Source: Pseudomonas putida
Lineage (GTDB): Bacteria > Pseudomonadota > Gammaproteobacteria > Pseudomonadales > Pseudomonadaceae
Assembly (NCBI RefSeq): GCF_028682175.1
Contig: NZ_JANHKS010000029.1
Coordinates: 1 to 64,000, forward strand
DNA: 64,000 bases
Reading direction: 5' to 3'
Shown: positions 17,766-26,883 of the stretch, in pieces
How positions within the stretch are numbered: position 1 is the stretch's first letter
Layout: the number at the start of each line of letters is the position of its first letter
Notes under the pieces: model-generated
Databases searched by the model: none
The model's input: the letters and a program-made list of their open reading frames with translations, nothing else
Told to the model about the DNA's origin: nothing
Position numbers and translations under genes: made by a program

Positions 17766-19391
17766 TTACAACACAAACCTCGTCACCAACCCATTCAAAT
17801 CCACGGCCAGTCGCGACAATTCCTGGCTGGCTGCCGAGGTCTGGGTCGCGCCCGCTGCGGTTTGCGTCGAGAGGTCGCGAATGCTCACCAGGCTGCGATC
17901 CACTTCCCGCGCCACCAGAGACTGCTGCTCCGCCGCGCTGGCGATCACCAGGTTGCGCTGGTTGATCTGCGAGATCGCCGCCGTGATCTTCTCCAGTGCC
18001 TGACCGGCGCCGCTCGCCCGTTGCAGGGTCTGCTCGGCTTGGTTCGCACTGTTCTGCATGGCCCCGACCGTGTCCTGAGTGCCAGTCTGGATGCTGCTGA
18101 TCATCTGCTCGATTTCCTGGGTCGAATCCTGGGTGCGCTGCGCCAGTGAGCGAACCTCATCGGCGACCACCGCAAACCCGCGTCCCGCCTCGCCAGCCCG
18201 CGCCGCCTCGATTGCAGCGTTGAGCGCCAGCAGGTTGGTCTGCCCGGCGATGCCACGAATCACCTCCAGCACCTTGCTGATGTCCTGCGCCTGAGTGGCC
18301 AGGCCCTGGGCCTGCGCCGATGCGCTCATGACTTCTCCCACCAGCCCCTGAATCGACTCGATGGTCTGGGCGACCTGCAGATGGCCGTGCTGGCTGTCGG
18401 CATCGGACGCCCGTGAGGCCTCGGAGGTGGACACCGCATTACTCGCCACCTCATCCACCGCCGCGCTCATTTGCGTGACCGCCGTGGCGGCCAGTTCGAT
18501 CTCGTCGTTCTGTGCCTGCAGGCTTCGGGTGCTTTGCTCCATCACCGAACTCATTTCTTCGGCGGCCGAAGCCAGTTGTTGCGACGATTCGCTGATGCCC
18601 TGAATGGTCGAGCGCAGGTTCTGTTGCATGGTCGACAGCGCCGCCAGCAGTTGTGCCGGCTCATCCTGACCTTCCTGGGTGATGCGCGCGGTGAGGTTGC
18701 CACCGGCGATGGTCTGCGCCACCTCCAGTGCCTGGCGGATGGGCTGGACGATACTGCGGGTCAGCAGCCAGGCCAGAATCAGGGTCAGGATCAAGGACGA
18801 CACGATGATCGACGCGACGATCGTCCACGATCGCTCATACAGCTCGGTGGCGTCGCGGGCCGCAGTGTCCGCGCCTTGCTGGTTCAAAGTGATGAGGCCT
18901 TCCAGCGCTGCGTCCAGCTTTCTGCCGATGCCGGCCAGTTCGCTGTTGATGCGGGCGCCGGCCTGTTCGACTTGCCCGGCATCGATGCTGACGATGACGG
19001 CGTCCAGCACCCGCTGATAGTCAGTGAACAGATTCTGCACTTCGGAGAGCTGCGCCAGATCCTGCGGCTCGTTGGTCAGGGCCTTGTAGGCGCTGAGGTG
19101 ACCGTTCCAGGCGCTGCGCTCTTCGGCGATCACGCCCTGGCTCTTGCGATGGCTGCCCGGATCATTGTTGGCGATCAGGCGCAGTGCCTCAATGCGAATG
19201 GTCATGACGTTGTCGGCGGCGTCGTGGATGGCTTCGATCTTGGGCATCCAGTTCTGCTCCAGGACTTCGGCACTGGCGCGCAACCACGACATCTTGGCCA
19301 GGCAGAACACGCCGACCACTGCCAACAGCAGGCCCACGACTCCAAAACCCAATCCCGCCCTGATCCCGATACGCATGTTTCTGATGAACAT
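17766..19391 (-). CDS. Methyl-accepting chemotaxis protein
   Basis: A 541-residue chemoreceptor. The first membrane span (about residues 13-33) is followed by a helical periplasmic sensor of about 155 residues of the four-helix-bundle type, a second span (about 190-210, VASIIVSSLILTLILAWLL), a HAMP domain, and the cytoplasmic signalling domain with the hairpin tip AIEAARAGEAGRGFAVVADE (about residues 395-415). Two start codons are possible (19391 and 19376). The ligand is unknown. It is an orphan receptor gene with no che genes in the window. Confidence 0.92.
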   Translation of the reverse strand: MFIRNMRIGIRAGLGFGVVGLLLAVVGVFCLAKMSWLRASAEVLEQNWMPKIEAIHDAADNVMTIRIEALRLIANNDPGSHRKSQGVIAEERSAWNGHLSAYKALTNEPQDLAQLSEVQNLFTDYQRVLDAVIVSIDAGQVEQAGARINSELAGIGRKLDAALEGLITLNQQGADTAARDATELYERSWTIVASIIVSSLILTLILAWLLTRSIVQPIRQALEVAQTIAGGNLTARITQEGQDEPAQLLAALSTMQQNLRSTIQGISESSQQLASAAEEMSSVMEQSTRSLQAQNDEIELAATAVTQMSAAVDEVASNAVSTSEASRASDADSQHGHLQVAQTIESIQGLVGEVMSASAQAQGLATQAQDISKVLEVIRGIAGQTNLLALNAAIEAARAGEAGRGFAVVADEVRSLAQRTQDSTQEIEQMISSIQTGTQDTVGAMQNSANQAEQTLQRASGAGQALEKITAAISQINQRNLVIASAAEQQSLVAREVDRSLVSIRDLSTQTAAGATQTSAASQELSRLAVDLNGLVTRFVL

Positions 19392-19641
19392 CTACAACTC
19401 CTTTGGCATTCGAATTTGAGGTTCTCCAAGCCTTTTTTTGTAGTTTTGTGCGAGGGCTCTCCAGCCTGTATATCAAATAGCTATCACATTGATAAAGGCG
19501 GGTTTTTTCGCGTGGGAGTGGGTTTTGAAGGGGGAGGAGGGGCTGAAATTCGCGGATGCAGATCTGTAACAAATCTGAGACACGCAGCCGGCCCCAGCAA
19601 TCGCGGGAAGGTGAAGTGTTGGTTTTTGTTAAATGTTGACC

Positions 19642-19673
19642 GAACGGCCGTTCTGATTCTGACTAAACGGCCG
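19642..19673. promoter_or_regulatory. Paired CGGCCG palindromes, possible operator
   Basis: gaacggccgttc is a perfect 12-base palindrome. The second copy, aaacggccgag, has the same core 23 bases further on, about two helical turns. Such spacing suits a dimeric repressor of TetR type, but no regulator gene is adjacent. Confidence 0.35.
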
Positions 19674-19706
19674 AGTTAAAATAAATGTGTGGAAACATAA
19701 TCGTGA

Positions 19707-19798
19707 CCTGTAGGAGTGAGCTTGCTCGCGATGGGGGGCTGACAGATACATAGACGTGTCAGACAGGGCGCTATCGCGAGCAAGCTCACTCCTACAGG
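19707..19798. repeat. REPIN, type A
   Basis: Arms cctgtaggagtgagcttgct and complement, 22 bases from the stop of the hybrid kinase gene. Confidence 0.9.
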
Positions 19799-19819
19799 GG
19801 CTGCGTTGCTTCTAGTGTA

Positions 19820-22800
19820 TCAATTCAGGCTCACATGCCGGCTCAACAACGCCCGCAACGCCGCTGGCTTCACCGGTTTTGCCAGATATTCCAGCCCCGC
19901 CGCATGGACCTGGGCCAGCAGTTCCGGGCGGCCATCGGCGCTGATGAGCACGCCGGGCACCGGCTCGCCCAGTTGCGTGCGCAGCCAGGCCATGACCTCC
20001 GTGCCGGTTTCGCCGTGGTCCAGGTGATAGTCCACCAGCGCCAGGTGCGGGCGGATGCCGTCGTCCAGCAGGGCCTGGCATTCCTCGCGGTTGCGCGCGG
20101 TCCAGACCTGACAGCCCCAGCGGCTCAACAGGCTGTTCATGCCTATCAGGATGCTGTCTTCGTTGTCGATGCACAGCACCTGCGTACCGTTGAGGGCTGC
20201 ACGTTTGGGCTCGGCGCTGGGTTGCGGGGCGAGTGTCGGGGTTCGCGCCAGCGGCACGGTGACGCTGAACACACTGCCCTTGCCCGGCCATGAACGCACT
20301 TCAAGGCTGTGACCCAGGACGCGACACAGGCCATCGGCAATCGCCAGCCCCAGGCCCAGGCCCTTCTCGGCGCGGGTCTGGTGGCTGTCCAGGCGCTTGA
20401 ACTCTTCGAAAATCACCTGGCGCTTGTCTTCGGGAATGCCCGGACCACGGTCCCACACTTCCAGGCTCAGATGCTGGCCCTTGCGTCGTACGCCCAGCAG
20501 GATCGGCCCCTTGGCGTAGCGGAAGGCGTTGGTCAGGAAGTTTTGCAGCACCCGGCGCAGCAGCTTCACGTCACTGGCGATGCGCAGGTTGCTGCCGCGC
20601 ACCCGGAAGCTCAAACCCTGCTCCTGGGCCAGCGCCTTGAACTCGGCCCCCAGGGTGTCGAACAGGTTGCTGAGGGGAAAGGGCGCAATGGTCGGTGCGA
20701 ACTTGCCGTTTTCCAGGCGGGAAATATCCAGCAGGTCGCTGATGAGGTCTTCGGCCGAACGCAGCGAACTGTCCAGATGGTGAATCAGCTTGCGCGCTTC
20801 ATCCGGCACGTTGTCGTCGGTGTGCAGCAGGGCCGCGGAAAACAACCGCGCGGCGTTCATCGGCTGCATCAGGTCATGGCTGACGGCAGCGAGAAAGCGG
20901 GTTTTCGACTGGCTCGCCGCTTCGGCATGGGCCTTGGCTTCGGTCAGCGCCAGGTTCAGTTGCGACAGCTCGCGGGTGCGCTCGGCGACCCGCTGCTCAA
21001 GGCTTTCGTTGACGCCCTTGAGTGCCTGCTCGGCTTCACGGAACGCGGTGATGTCAGTGAAACTCATGACGAAGCCGCCGCCGGGCATCGGGTTGCCGAT
21101 CAGCTCGATCACCCGGCCGTTGGGGAACAACCGTTCGGAGGTGTGGGCACGGCCCTGGCGCATCCAGTGCAGGCGCCGGGCCACATGCACCTGTGCCTCG
21201 CCGGGCCCCAGCAAACCGCGCTCGGCGTTGTAGCGGATGATGTCGGCGATGGGCCGCCCGACGCTGATGAGGCCATCCGGGTAGTTGAACAGTTCCAGAT
21301 AGCGGTCGTTCCAGGCCACCAGCCGCAGGGACTGATCCACCACACTGATGCCCTGGGTGATGTTCTCGATGGCGCCTTGCAGCAGCGCCCGGTTGAACTG
21401 CAAGACTTCGGACGCTTCGTCGGCGATGCGCACCACATCTTCAAGCTGCATGTCGCGGCCTTCGATGGCGGCCTTGACCACTGCCCGGGTCGACGAGGCA
21501 CCGAGCACGCCCGCCAATAGCCGTTCGGTGTGGGCGATCCATTCGCCGTTGGCGTTCTGGTTGGGGTTGAAGCCCTTGCCCTGGCGATAGGCGAAACGGA
21601 TGAAACTCTGCTGCGCCCGCTCTTCACCGACAAAACGCGCCGAGAGCTTGAGCAAGTCCTCGATCTGCACCGCCAGCAGCGAGCGGCTATTGGACCTGGC
21701 TTGCAGTTCCTGGCCGATGAATCGCCCGGCCTGCCAATGCTCCGACACCCGCGTGCGGGACAGCAACGACACCCACGCGAACAGGATGAAGTTGCCCGCC
21801 ATCGACAGCAGCACGCCTTGGGTCAGCGGGCTGATCGGCAGGTTGAACGGGTTGCTGTGCAGCCAGGCCAGCAGCGGAAAGCTGTTCAGCGACCAGCCCA
21901 TGCTGTGGGCGGTCATGGGCAGTACCAGGGTGTAGAACCAGATGAACACGCCAGCCGCCAGGCCCGCGAACACCCCGCGGCGGTTGGCCTGCTTCCAGTA
22001 CAGCGCGCCGATCATGGCCGGCGCCAGTTGCGTGATGGCGGCGAATGCCACCTGGCCGATGGTCGCCAGGCTCGCCGTCGAACCCAGCAGCCGATAGCTG
22101 ACGTAGGCCAGCAGCAGAATGGCCACGATGCTGACCCGGCGCACTGAAAGCATCCAGTAACGGAACACCTCGAACGGGCGCTCGGCGGTCTTGCGGCGCA
22201 AGAGCCATGGCAGCAGCATGTCGTTGGAGACCATGGTCGACAGCGCCACACTGGCGACGATCACCATGCCGGTGGCCGCCGAGGCGCCACCGATGAACGC
22301 CAGCATCGCCAGCGCCGGGTGGGCGTGGGCCAGCGGCACGCTGATGACGAAGGAGTCGGGCAGTACCGAGCTTGGCAGCAGCATCTGCCCGGCCAGTGCG
22401 ATGGGCACCACGAACAGCCCGGCCAGCAGCAGGTACATCGGGAACACCCACTTGGCCAGACGCAGGTCCTGGGGCTCGATGTTCTCGACCACCGTCACAT
22501 GAAACTGCCGCGGCAGGCAAACGATGGCCATCATCGCCACGCCGGTCTGCACCACCATCGACGGCCAGTTGACCGTCTCTTTCCAGTACTCCTCAAGGCG
22601 CGGCGCCAGCATCGCCTGATTGAACAGATCGTCCACGCCGTCATACAGGCCGAAGGTCACGAAGATGCCCACCGCCATGAAGGCGAACAGCTTGACCAGT
22701 GACTCGAAGGCAATCGCCAGCACCATGCCGCGGTGGTGCTCGGTGGCGTCCAGGTTGCGCGTGCCGAACACGATGGTGAACAGCGCCAGCACCAGGGACA

Positions 22801-23293
22801 CGATCAGCGCCGTGTCCTGGGCGCGGGTGCCGGTGGCGTCGGCCCCGGCGCCGATCAGGATGTTCACGCCCAACACGATACCCTTGAGTTGCAGGGCGAT
22901 GTAGGGCAAGACGCCAATCAGGCAGATCAGCGCGACCACCACCGCCAGCGTCTGGGATTTGCCGTAGCGGGCGGCGATGAAGTCGGCAATCGAGGTGATG
23001 TTTTCCTGCTTGCTGATGAGCACCATTTTCTGCAGCACCCAGGGCGCCAGCAACAGCAGCAGGATCGGCCCCAGGTAGATCGGCAGGAATGACCACAACT
23101 GTTCTGCGGCCTGGCCGACGGCGCCAAAGAAAGTCCAACTGGTGCAGTACACCGCCAGCGACAGGCTGTACACCCAGGCACGCAGCCGAGGGGGCAGGGC
23201 GGCGCTGCGCCGGTCGCCGTAGAAGGCGATGGCGAACATGATGGCCATATAGGCCAGGGCGACGGCGGCGATCAGTCCGCTGGACAGCGACAT
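19820..23293 (-). CDS. mxtR: Hybrid sensor histidine kinase with SLC5 symporter domain (MxtR/CrbS-like)
   Basis: A 1157-residue protein. Residues about 5-500 form a sodium/solute symporter (SLC5) with some 12-13 spans. A PAS domain (about 625-740, MPGGGFVMSFTDITAF) and coiled coil follow. The kinase has His806 in VSHDLMQPMNAARLF and ATP-binding motifs DRGPGIP and GLGLGLAIADG. A C-terminal receiver carries Asp1088 in LVDYHLD. This order matches MxtR/CrbS, which with the regulator ErdR/CrbR controls acetate activation in Pseudomonas and Vibrio; related CbrA lacks the receiver. The partner regulator is not in the window. The ATG at 23293 follows GGAG. Confidence 0.85.
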   Translation of the reverse strand: MSLSSGLIAAVALAYMAIMFAIAFYGDRRSAALPPRLRAWVYSLSLAVYCTSWTFFGAVGQAAEQLWSFLPIYLGPILLLLLAPWVLQKMVLISKQENITSIADFIAARYGKSQTLAVVVALICLIGVLPYIALQLKGIVLGVNILIGAGADATGTRAQDTALIVSLVLALFTIVFGTRNLDATEHHRGMVLAIAFESLVKLFAFMAVGIFVTFGLYDGVDDLFNQAMLAPRLEEYWKETVNWPSMVVQTGVAMMAIVCLPRQFHVTVVENIEPQDLRLAKWVFPMYLLLAGLFVVPIALAGQMLLPSSVLPDSFVISVPLAHAHPALAMLAFIGGASAATGMVIVASVALSTMVSNDMLLPWLLRRKTAERPFEVFRYWMLSVRRVSIVAILLLAYVSYRLLGSTASLATIGQVAFAAITQLAPAMIGALYWKQANRRGVFAGLAAGVFIWFYTLVLPMTAHSMGWSLNSFPLLAWLHSNPFNLPISPLTQGVLLSMAGNFILFAWVSLLSRTRVSEHWQAGRFIGQELQARSNSRSLLAVQIEDLLKLSARFVGEERAQQSFIRFAYRQGKGFNPNQNANGEWIAHTERLLAGVLGASSTRAVVKAAIEGRDMQLEDVVRIADEASEVLQFNRALLQGAIENITQGISVVDQSLRLVAWNDRYLELFNYPDGLISVGRPIADIIRYNAERGLLGPGEAQVHVARRLHWMRQGRAHTSERLFPNGRVIELIGNPMPGGGFVMSFTDITAFREAEQALKGVNESLEQRVAERTRELSQLNLALTEAKAHAEAASQSKTRFLAAVSHDLMQPMNAARLFSAALLHTDDNVPDEARKLIHHLDSSLRSAEDLISDLLDISRLENGKFAPTIAPFPLSNLFDTLGAEFKALAQEQGLSFRVRGSNLRIASDVKLLRRVLQNFLTNAFRYAKGPILLGVRRKGQHLSLEVWDRGPGIPEDKRQVIFEEFKRLDSHQTRAEKGLGLGLAIADGLCRVLGHSLEVRSWPGKGSVFSVTVPLARTPTLAPQPSAEPKRAALNGTQVLCIDNEDSILIGMNSLLSRWGCQVWTARNREECQALLDDGIRPHLALVDYHLDHGETGTEVMAWLRTQLGEPVPGVLISADGRPELLAQVHAAGLEYLAKPVKPAALRALLSRHVSLN

Positions 23294-23645
23294 GGGGAAC
23301 TCCAGACTCAAGCAAATAACGTTTCAGCGGCGATCCATCCCCGCCCGGACAGTCTCGCACGCCCGCTGGCGTTCGTCTGTCTCGACCAAGGTCTGAGCGG
23401 CAGGGTGTCGCAGGCGGATACATCGGCCCTGTAGGAGTGAGCTTGCTCGCGATGGCGGTTTGTCTAATACATCTTCATACCTGACACAGCGCAATCGCGA
23501 GCAAGCTCACTCCTACAGGTCCGCGGTGATCGAGAGTTATCTGTATATCTATAAAATCTATTGGGCATAGAGAAATTACCCGCTTAGTAGATATGCACCC
23601 CGGACGTACCATGAATCCCACCTCACACGAGGACAGGAGACCTTC
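23294..23645. other. Divergent intergenic region with REPIN
   Basis: This region lies between the hybrid kinase and the TDT transporter. It holds a type A REPIN in the middle, then an AT-rich stretch (23533-23595) that probably contains the TDT promoter, and an acgaggacagga ribosome site before 23646. No further gene is seen. Confidence 0.5.
23428..23519. repeat. REPIN, type A
   Basis: Arms cctgtaggagtgagcttgct and complement, here between divergent genes rather than at a 3' end. Confidence 0.9.
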
Positions 23646-24791
23646 ATGACCTACGCCACTTTCACCCCCGGCAAGCCTTTCAGCCAACTGAGCCACCCCC
23701 GGGAAGTCATTCGCCAGTTCACCCCGGACTGGTTCGCCGCCACCATGGGCACCGGGATTCTCTCGGCCGTCCTGACGCAACTCCCGGTGCAGATTCCCGG
23801 CCTGTTCCAGCTGGCCGAAGCGCTGTGGATGCTCAACATCGTGATGTTCGTGACCTTTGCGCTGCTCTACATCGCGCGCTGGGTGATGTTTTTCGAGCAG
23901 GCGCGCAGGGTGTTCGGGCATTCCACGGTGTCGATGTTCTTCGGCACCATTCCCATGGGCATGGCGACCATCATCAATGGCCTGTTCACCTTTGGCCTGC
24001 CGCGTTGGGGCGATGGCGTGCTGCCGCTGGCTGAAGCGCTGTGGTGGCTGGATGTGGCGATGTCGCTGGCCTGTGGCGCGCTGATCCCGTTCATGATGTT
24101 CACCCGCCAGGAACACCGCATCGATCAGATGACCGCAGTCTGGCTGTTGCCGGTGGTGGCGGCGGAGGTTGCGGCGGTCAGTGGCGCGCTGCTGGCGCCG
24201 CATCTGGCGAGCAGCCACAGCCAGTTCAGCGTGCTGATTACCAGCTATGTGCTGTGGGCGCTGTCGGTGCCGGTGGCGTTCAGCATCCTGACCATCCTGC
24301 TGTTGCGCATGGCCCTGCACAAATTGCCCCACGAAAGCATGGCGTCGTCGAGCTGGCTGGCGCTGGGGCCGATCAGCACCGGCGCCTATGGCCTGATCGT
24401 GCTGGGCGCCGACTCGCCCGCCATCTTTGCGGCCAATGGCCTGCCGGGTGTGGGCGAGATTGCCGCGGGCCTGGGGCTGCTGGCCGGGATCATCCTGTGG
24501 GGCGTGGGGGTGTGGTGGCTGTTGATGGCGACGCTGATCACCGCGCGCTACCTGCGCAACGGCATGCCGTTCAACCTGGGGTGGTGGGGGTTCACCTTTC
24601 CCATCGGGGTCTTCGCCCTGACCACCCTCAAGCTGGGCGCCTTGCTGCACCTGGGATTTTTCTCGGCATTCGGTACGCTGCTGGTGGCGGGTCTTGCGGC
24701 GCTGTGGCTGATCATCATGCGGCGCACGGTGATCGGTGCCTATCGTGGCGAGCTGTTCGTTTCGCCCTGTATCGCAGGCTTGAAACCATGA
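23646..24791 (+). CDS. TDT family transporter (TehA/SLAC1-like)
   Basis: A 381-residue membrane protein with about ten spans. FTPDWFAATMGTGILSAVL near the N terminus and NLGWWGFTFPIGVFALTTLKLG late in the chain are typical of the tellurite-resistance/dicarboxylate (TDT) family, the fold of TehA and plant SLAC1 anion channels. Members move C4-dicarboxylates, sulfite or other anions; the substrate here is open. It is divergent from the kinase gene. A start nearby is supported by acgaggacaggag upstream of the ATG. Confidence 0.88.
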   Translation: MTYATFTPGKPFSQLSHPREVIRQFTPDWFAATMGTGILSAVLTQLPVQIPGLFQLAEALWMLNIVMFVTFALLYIARWVMFFEQARRVFGHSTVSMFFGTIPMGMATIINGLFTFGLPRWGDGVLPLAEALWWLDVAMSLACGALIPFMMFTRQEHRIDQMTAVWLLPVVAAEVAAVSGALLAPHLASSHSQFSVLITSYVLWALSVPVAFSILTILLLRMALHKLPHESMASSSWLALGPISTGAYGLIVLGADSPAIFAANGLPGVGEIAAGLGLLAGIILWGVGVWWLLMATLITARYLRNGMPFNLGWWGFTFPIGVFALTTLKLGALLHLGFFSAFGTLLVAGLAALWLIIMRRTVIGAYRGELFVSPCIAGLKP

Positions 24792-24902
24792 TCCCTGACG
24801 CTATCGACAATTAACGGTTGAACGTCTTCAATGTGGCTCGGATTGGTTCGCTGGCGTTCCAATCCTGTAAGCCGATTCCGGCGCCACTCAGGATCGAGAT
24901 CG

Positions 24903-26774
24903 ATGAGTCAGTCGCAGTTCAGTCTGTTGGGTAAGCGGCGCTTCCTGCCGTTTTTCGTGACGCAGTCCCTCGGGGCCTTCAACGACAACATCTTCAAGCA
25001 GTCGCTGATCCTCGCCATCCTCTACAAGCTGGCCATCGACGGCGACCGGTCGATCTACGTCAACCTCTGCGCCTTGCTGTTCATCCTGCCATTTTTCCTG
25101 TTTTCGGCGCTGGCCGGGCAGTTCGGCGAAAAATACCCCAAGGATCGCCTGATCCGCATGATCAAGGTACTGGAGATCGCCATCATGGTGGTCGGCGCCG
25201 TGGGCTTTCTGTTCGATCACCTGTCGCTGATGCTGGCGGCGTTGTTCGCCATGGGCACCCACTCGGCGCTGTTCGGGCCGGTCAAATACTCGATCCTGCC
25301 GCAGCACCTGCATGAGAATGAGCTGGTGGGTGGCAACGGCCTGGTGGAGATGGGCACCTTTCTGGCGATCCTGGCCGGCACCATCGGCGCCGGGATCATG
25401 ATGTCCACGACCCACTACGCGCCCGTGGTGTCGGTGGCCATGGTCAGCATCGCCTGTCTGGGTTACCTGGCCAGTCGCGGCATTCCTCCGGCGCCTGCGG
25501 CGAGCCCGGAGATGCGCCTGAACTGGAACATCTTCAGCGAGTCCTGGGCCACGCTCAAACTCGGCCTGGGGCAGACCAAGGCGGTGTCGCGCTCCATCGT
25601 CGGCAACTCGTGGTTCTGGTTCGTCGGTGCGATTTACCTGACCCAGATCCCGGCCTACGCCAAGGAATTCCTCTACGGCGATGAAACCGTCGTCACGCTG
25701 ATTCTCACCGTGTTTTCCATCGGCATCGCCGCAGGTTCGATGCTGTGCGAGCGGTTGTCGGGGCGCAAGGTGGAAATCGGCCTGGTGCCATTCGGTTCGA
25801 TGGGCCTGACAGTGTTCGGCCTGTTGCTGTGGTGGCATTCCGGAAACTTCCCGCAGAACGTCCAGGTCAACGACTGGCTGGCGATTCTGGGCTACGGCCA
25901 GGCGTGGTGGGTGTTGCTGGACATTCTGGGCATCGGGATCTTTGGCGGCTTTTACATCGTGCCGCTGTATGCGTTGATCCAGTCCCGCACGCCGGAGAAA
26001 GAGCGCTCGCGGGTCATTGCCTCGAACAACATCCTTAACGCGCTGTTCATGGTGGTGTCGGCGATTGTGTCGATCATTTTCCTGAGCGTCGTCAAGCTGT
26101 CGATCCCGCAACTGTTTCTCGTGGTGTCGCTGATGAACATCGCGGTCAACACCTACATCTTCAAGATCGTCCCGGAATTCACCATGCGTTTCATGATCTG
26201 GCTGCTCAGCCATTCCATGTACCGCGTCGAGCACCGTGATCTGGAGCAGATCCCAGAGGAGGGCGCGGCGCTGCTGGTGTGCAACCATGTGTCGTTCGTC
26301 GATGCGCTGCTGATTGCAGGCTCGGTGCGTCGGCCGATCCGGTTCGTCATGTATTACAAGATCTTCAACATCCCGGTGCTCAACTTCATTTTCCGCACCG
26401 CCGGTGCGATCCCGATTGCCGGGCGTGGCGAGGATCTGCTGATCTACGACCAGGCATTCAAGCGCATTGCCGAGTATTTAAAGGAAGGTGAGCTGGTGTG
26501 CATCTTCCCAGAAGGGAAATTGACCACCAACGGCGAGATCGACGAGTTCAAGGGCGGCATGACCCGCGTGCTGGAGGAGACGAATGTGCCAGTGATTCCG
26601 CTGGCGTTGCAGGGGTTGTGGGGCAGCTTTTTCAGCCGCGATCCGGACAAGGGCGTGTTTCGCCGCTTGTGGTCGCGGGTGACCCTGGTGGCGGGACCTG
26701 CATTGGCGGGCGATCAATCAGAGCCCGCGCTGGTGCGCGAGCGGGTGGCGCAGTTGCGTGGGGAGATGCGCTAA
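24903..26774 (+). CDS. MFS transporter fused to PlsC acyltransferase
   Basis: A 623-residue fusion. Residues about 10-410 are an MFS carrier like the lysophospholipid transporter LplT (RFLPFFVTQSLGAFNDN). Residues about 430-620 are a 1-acylglycerol-phosphate acyltransferase with the catalytic HX4D motif NHVSFVDA and the FPEGKLTTNGEI block. The combination suggests flipping of lysophospholipid and its re-acylation at the inner membrane. It resembles E. coli LplT-Aas in one chain but lacks the acyl-ACP synthetase domain found in longer homologues. The ATG at 24903 was chosen over an upstream codon because the MFS domain begins there. Confidence 0.9.
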   Translation: MSQSQFSLLGKRRFLPFFVTQSLGAFNDNIFKQSLILAILYKLAIDGDRSIYVNLCALLFILPFFLFSALAGQFGEKYPKDRLIRMIKVLEIAIMVVGAVGFLFDHLSLMLAALFAMGTHSALFGPVKYSILPQHLHENELVGGNGLVEMGTFLAILAGTIGAGIMMSTTHYAPVVSVAMVSIACLGYLASRGIPPAPAASPEMRLNWNIFSESWATLKLGLGQTKAVSRSIVGNSWFWFVGAIYLTQIPAYAKEFLYGDETVVTLILTVFSIGIAAGSMLCERLSGRKVEIGLVPFGSMGLTVFGLLLWWHSGNFPQNVQVNDWLAILGYGQAWWVLLDILGIGIFGGFYIVPLYALIQSRTPEKERSRVIASNNILNALFMVVSAIVSIIFLSVVKLSIPQLFLVVSLMNIAVNTYIFKIVPEFTMRFMIWLLSHSMYRVEHRDLEQIPEEGAALLVCNHVSFVDALLIAGSVRRPIRFVMYYKIFNIPVLNFIFRTAGAIPIAGRGEDLLIYDQAFKRIAEYLKEGELVCIFPEGKLTTNGEIDEFKGGMTRVLEETNVPVIPLALQGLWGSFFSRDPDKGVFRRLWSRVTLVAGPALAGDQSEPALVRERVAQLRGEMR

Positions 26775-26785
26775 CCCCCCCCCTT

Positions 26786-26877
26786 CCGTAGCAGCACGGC
26801 TTGCCGGCGGGGGCGGAGTATCAGTGACGAATGTATCGTTTGACACACCGCCCCCGCCGGCAAGCCGTGCTGCTACG
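26786..26877. repeat. REPIN, type C
   Basis: Arms ccgtagcagcacggcttgcc and complement with the oriented loop cagtgacgaatgtatcgttt. It lies between convergent genes. Confidence 0.9.
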
Positions 26878-26883
26878 AAAGCG

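Larger units (their letters stand above)
19392..19819. other. Intergenic region with palindromes upstream of the MCP gene
   Basis: Besides the type A REPIN, it holds the 12-base palindrome gaacggccgttc (19642-19653) and a second CGGCCG block (19668-19673) 23 bases away. No gene is seen. The MCP promoter must lie near 19392-19500 on the minus strand, but no clear -35/-10 pair was found. Confidence 0.5.
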
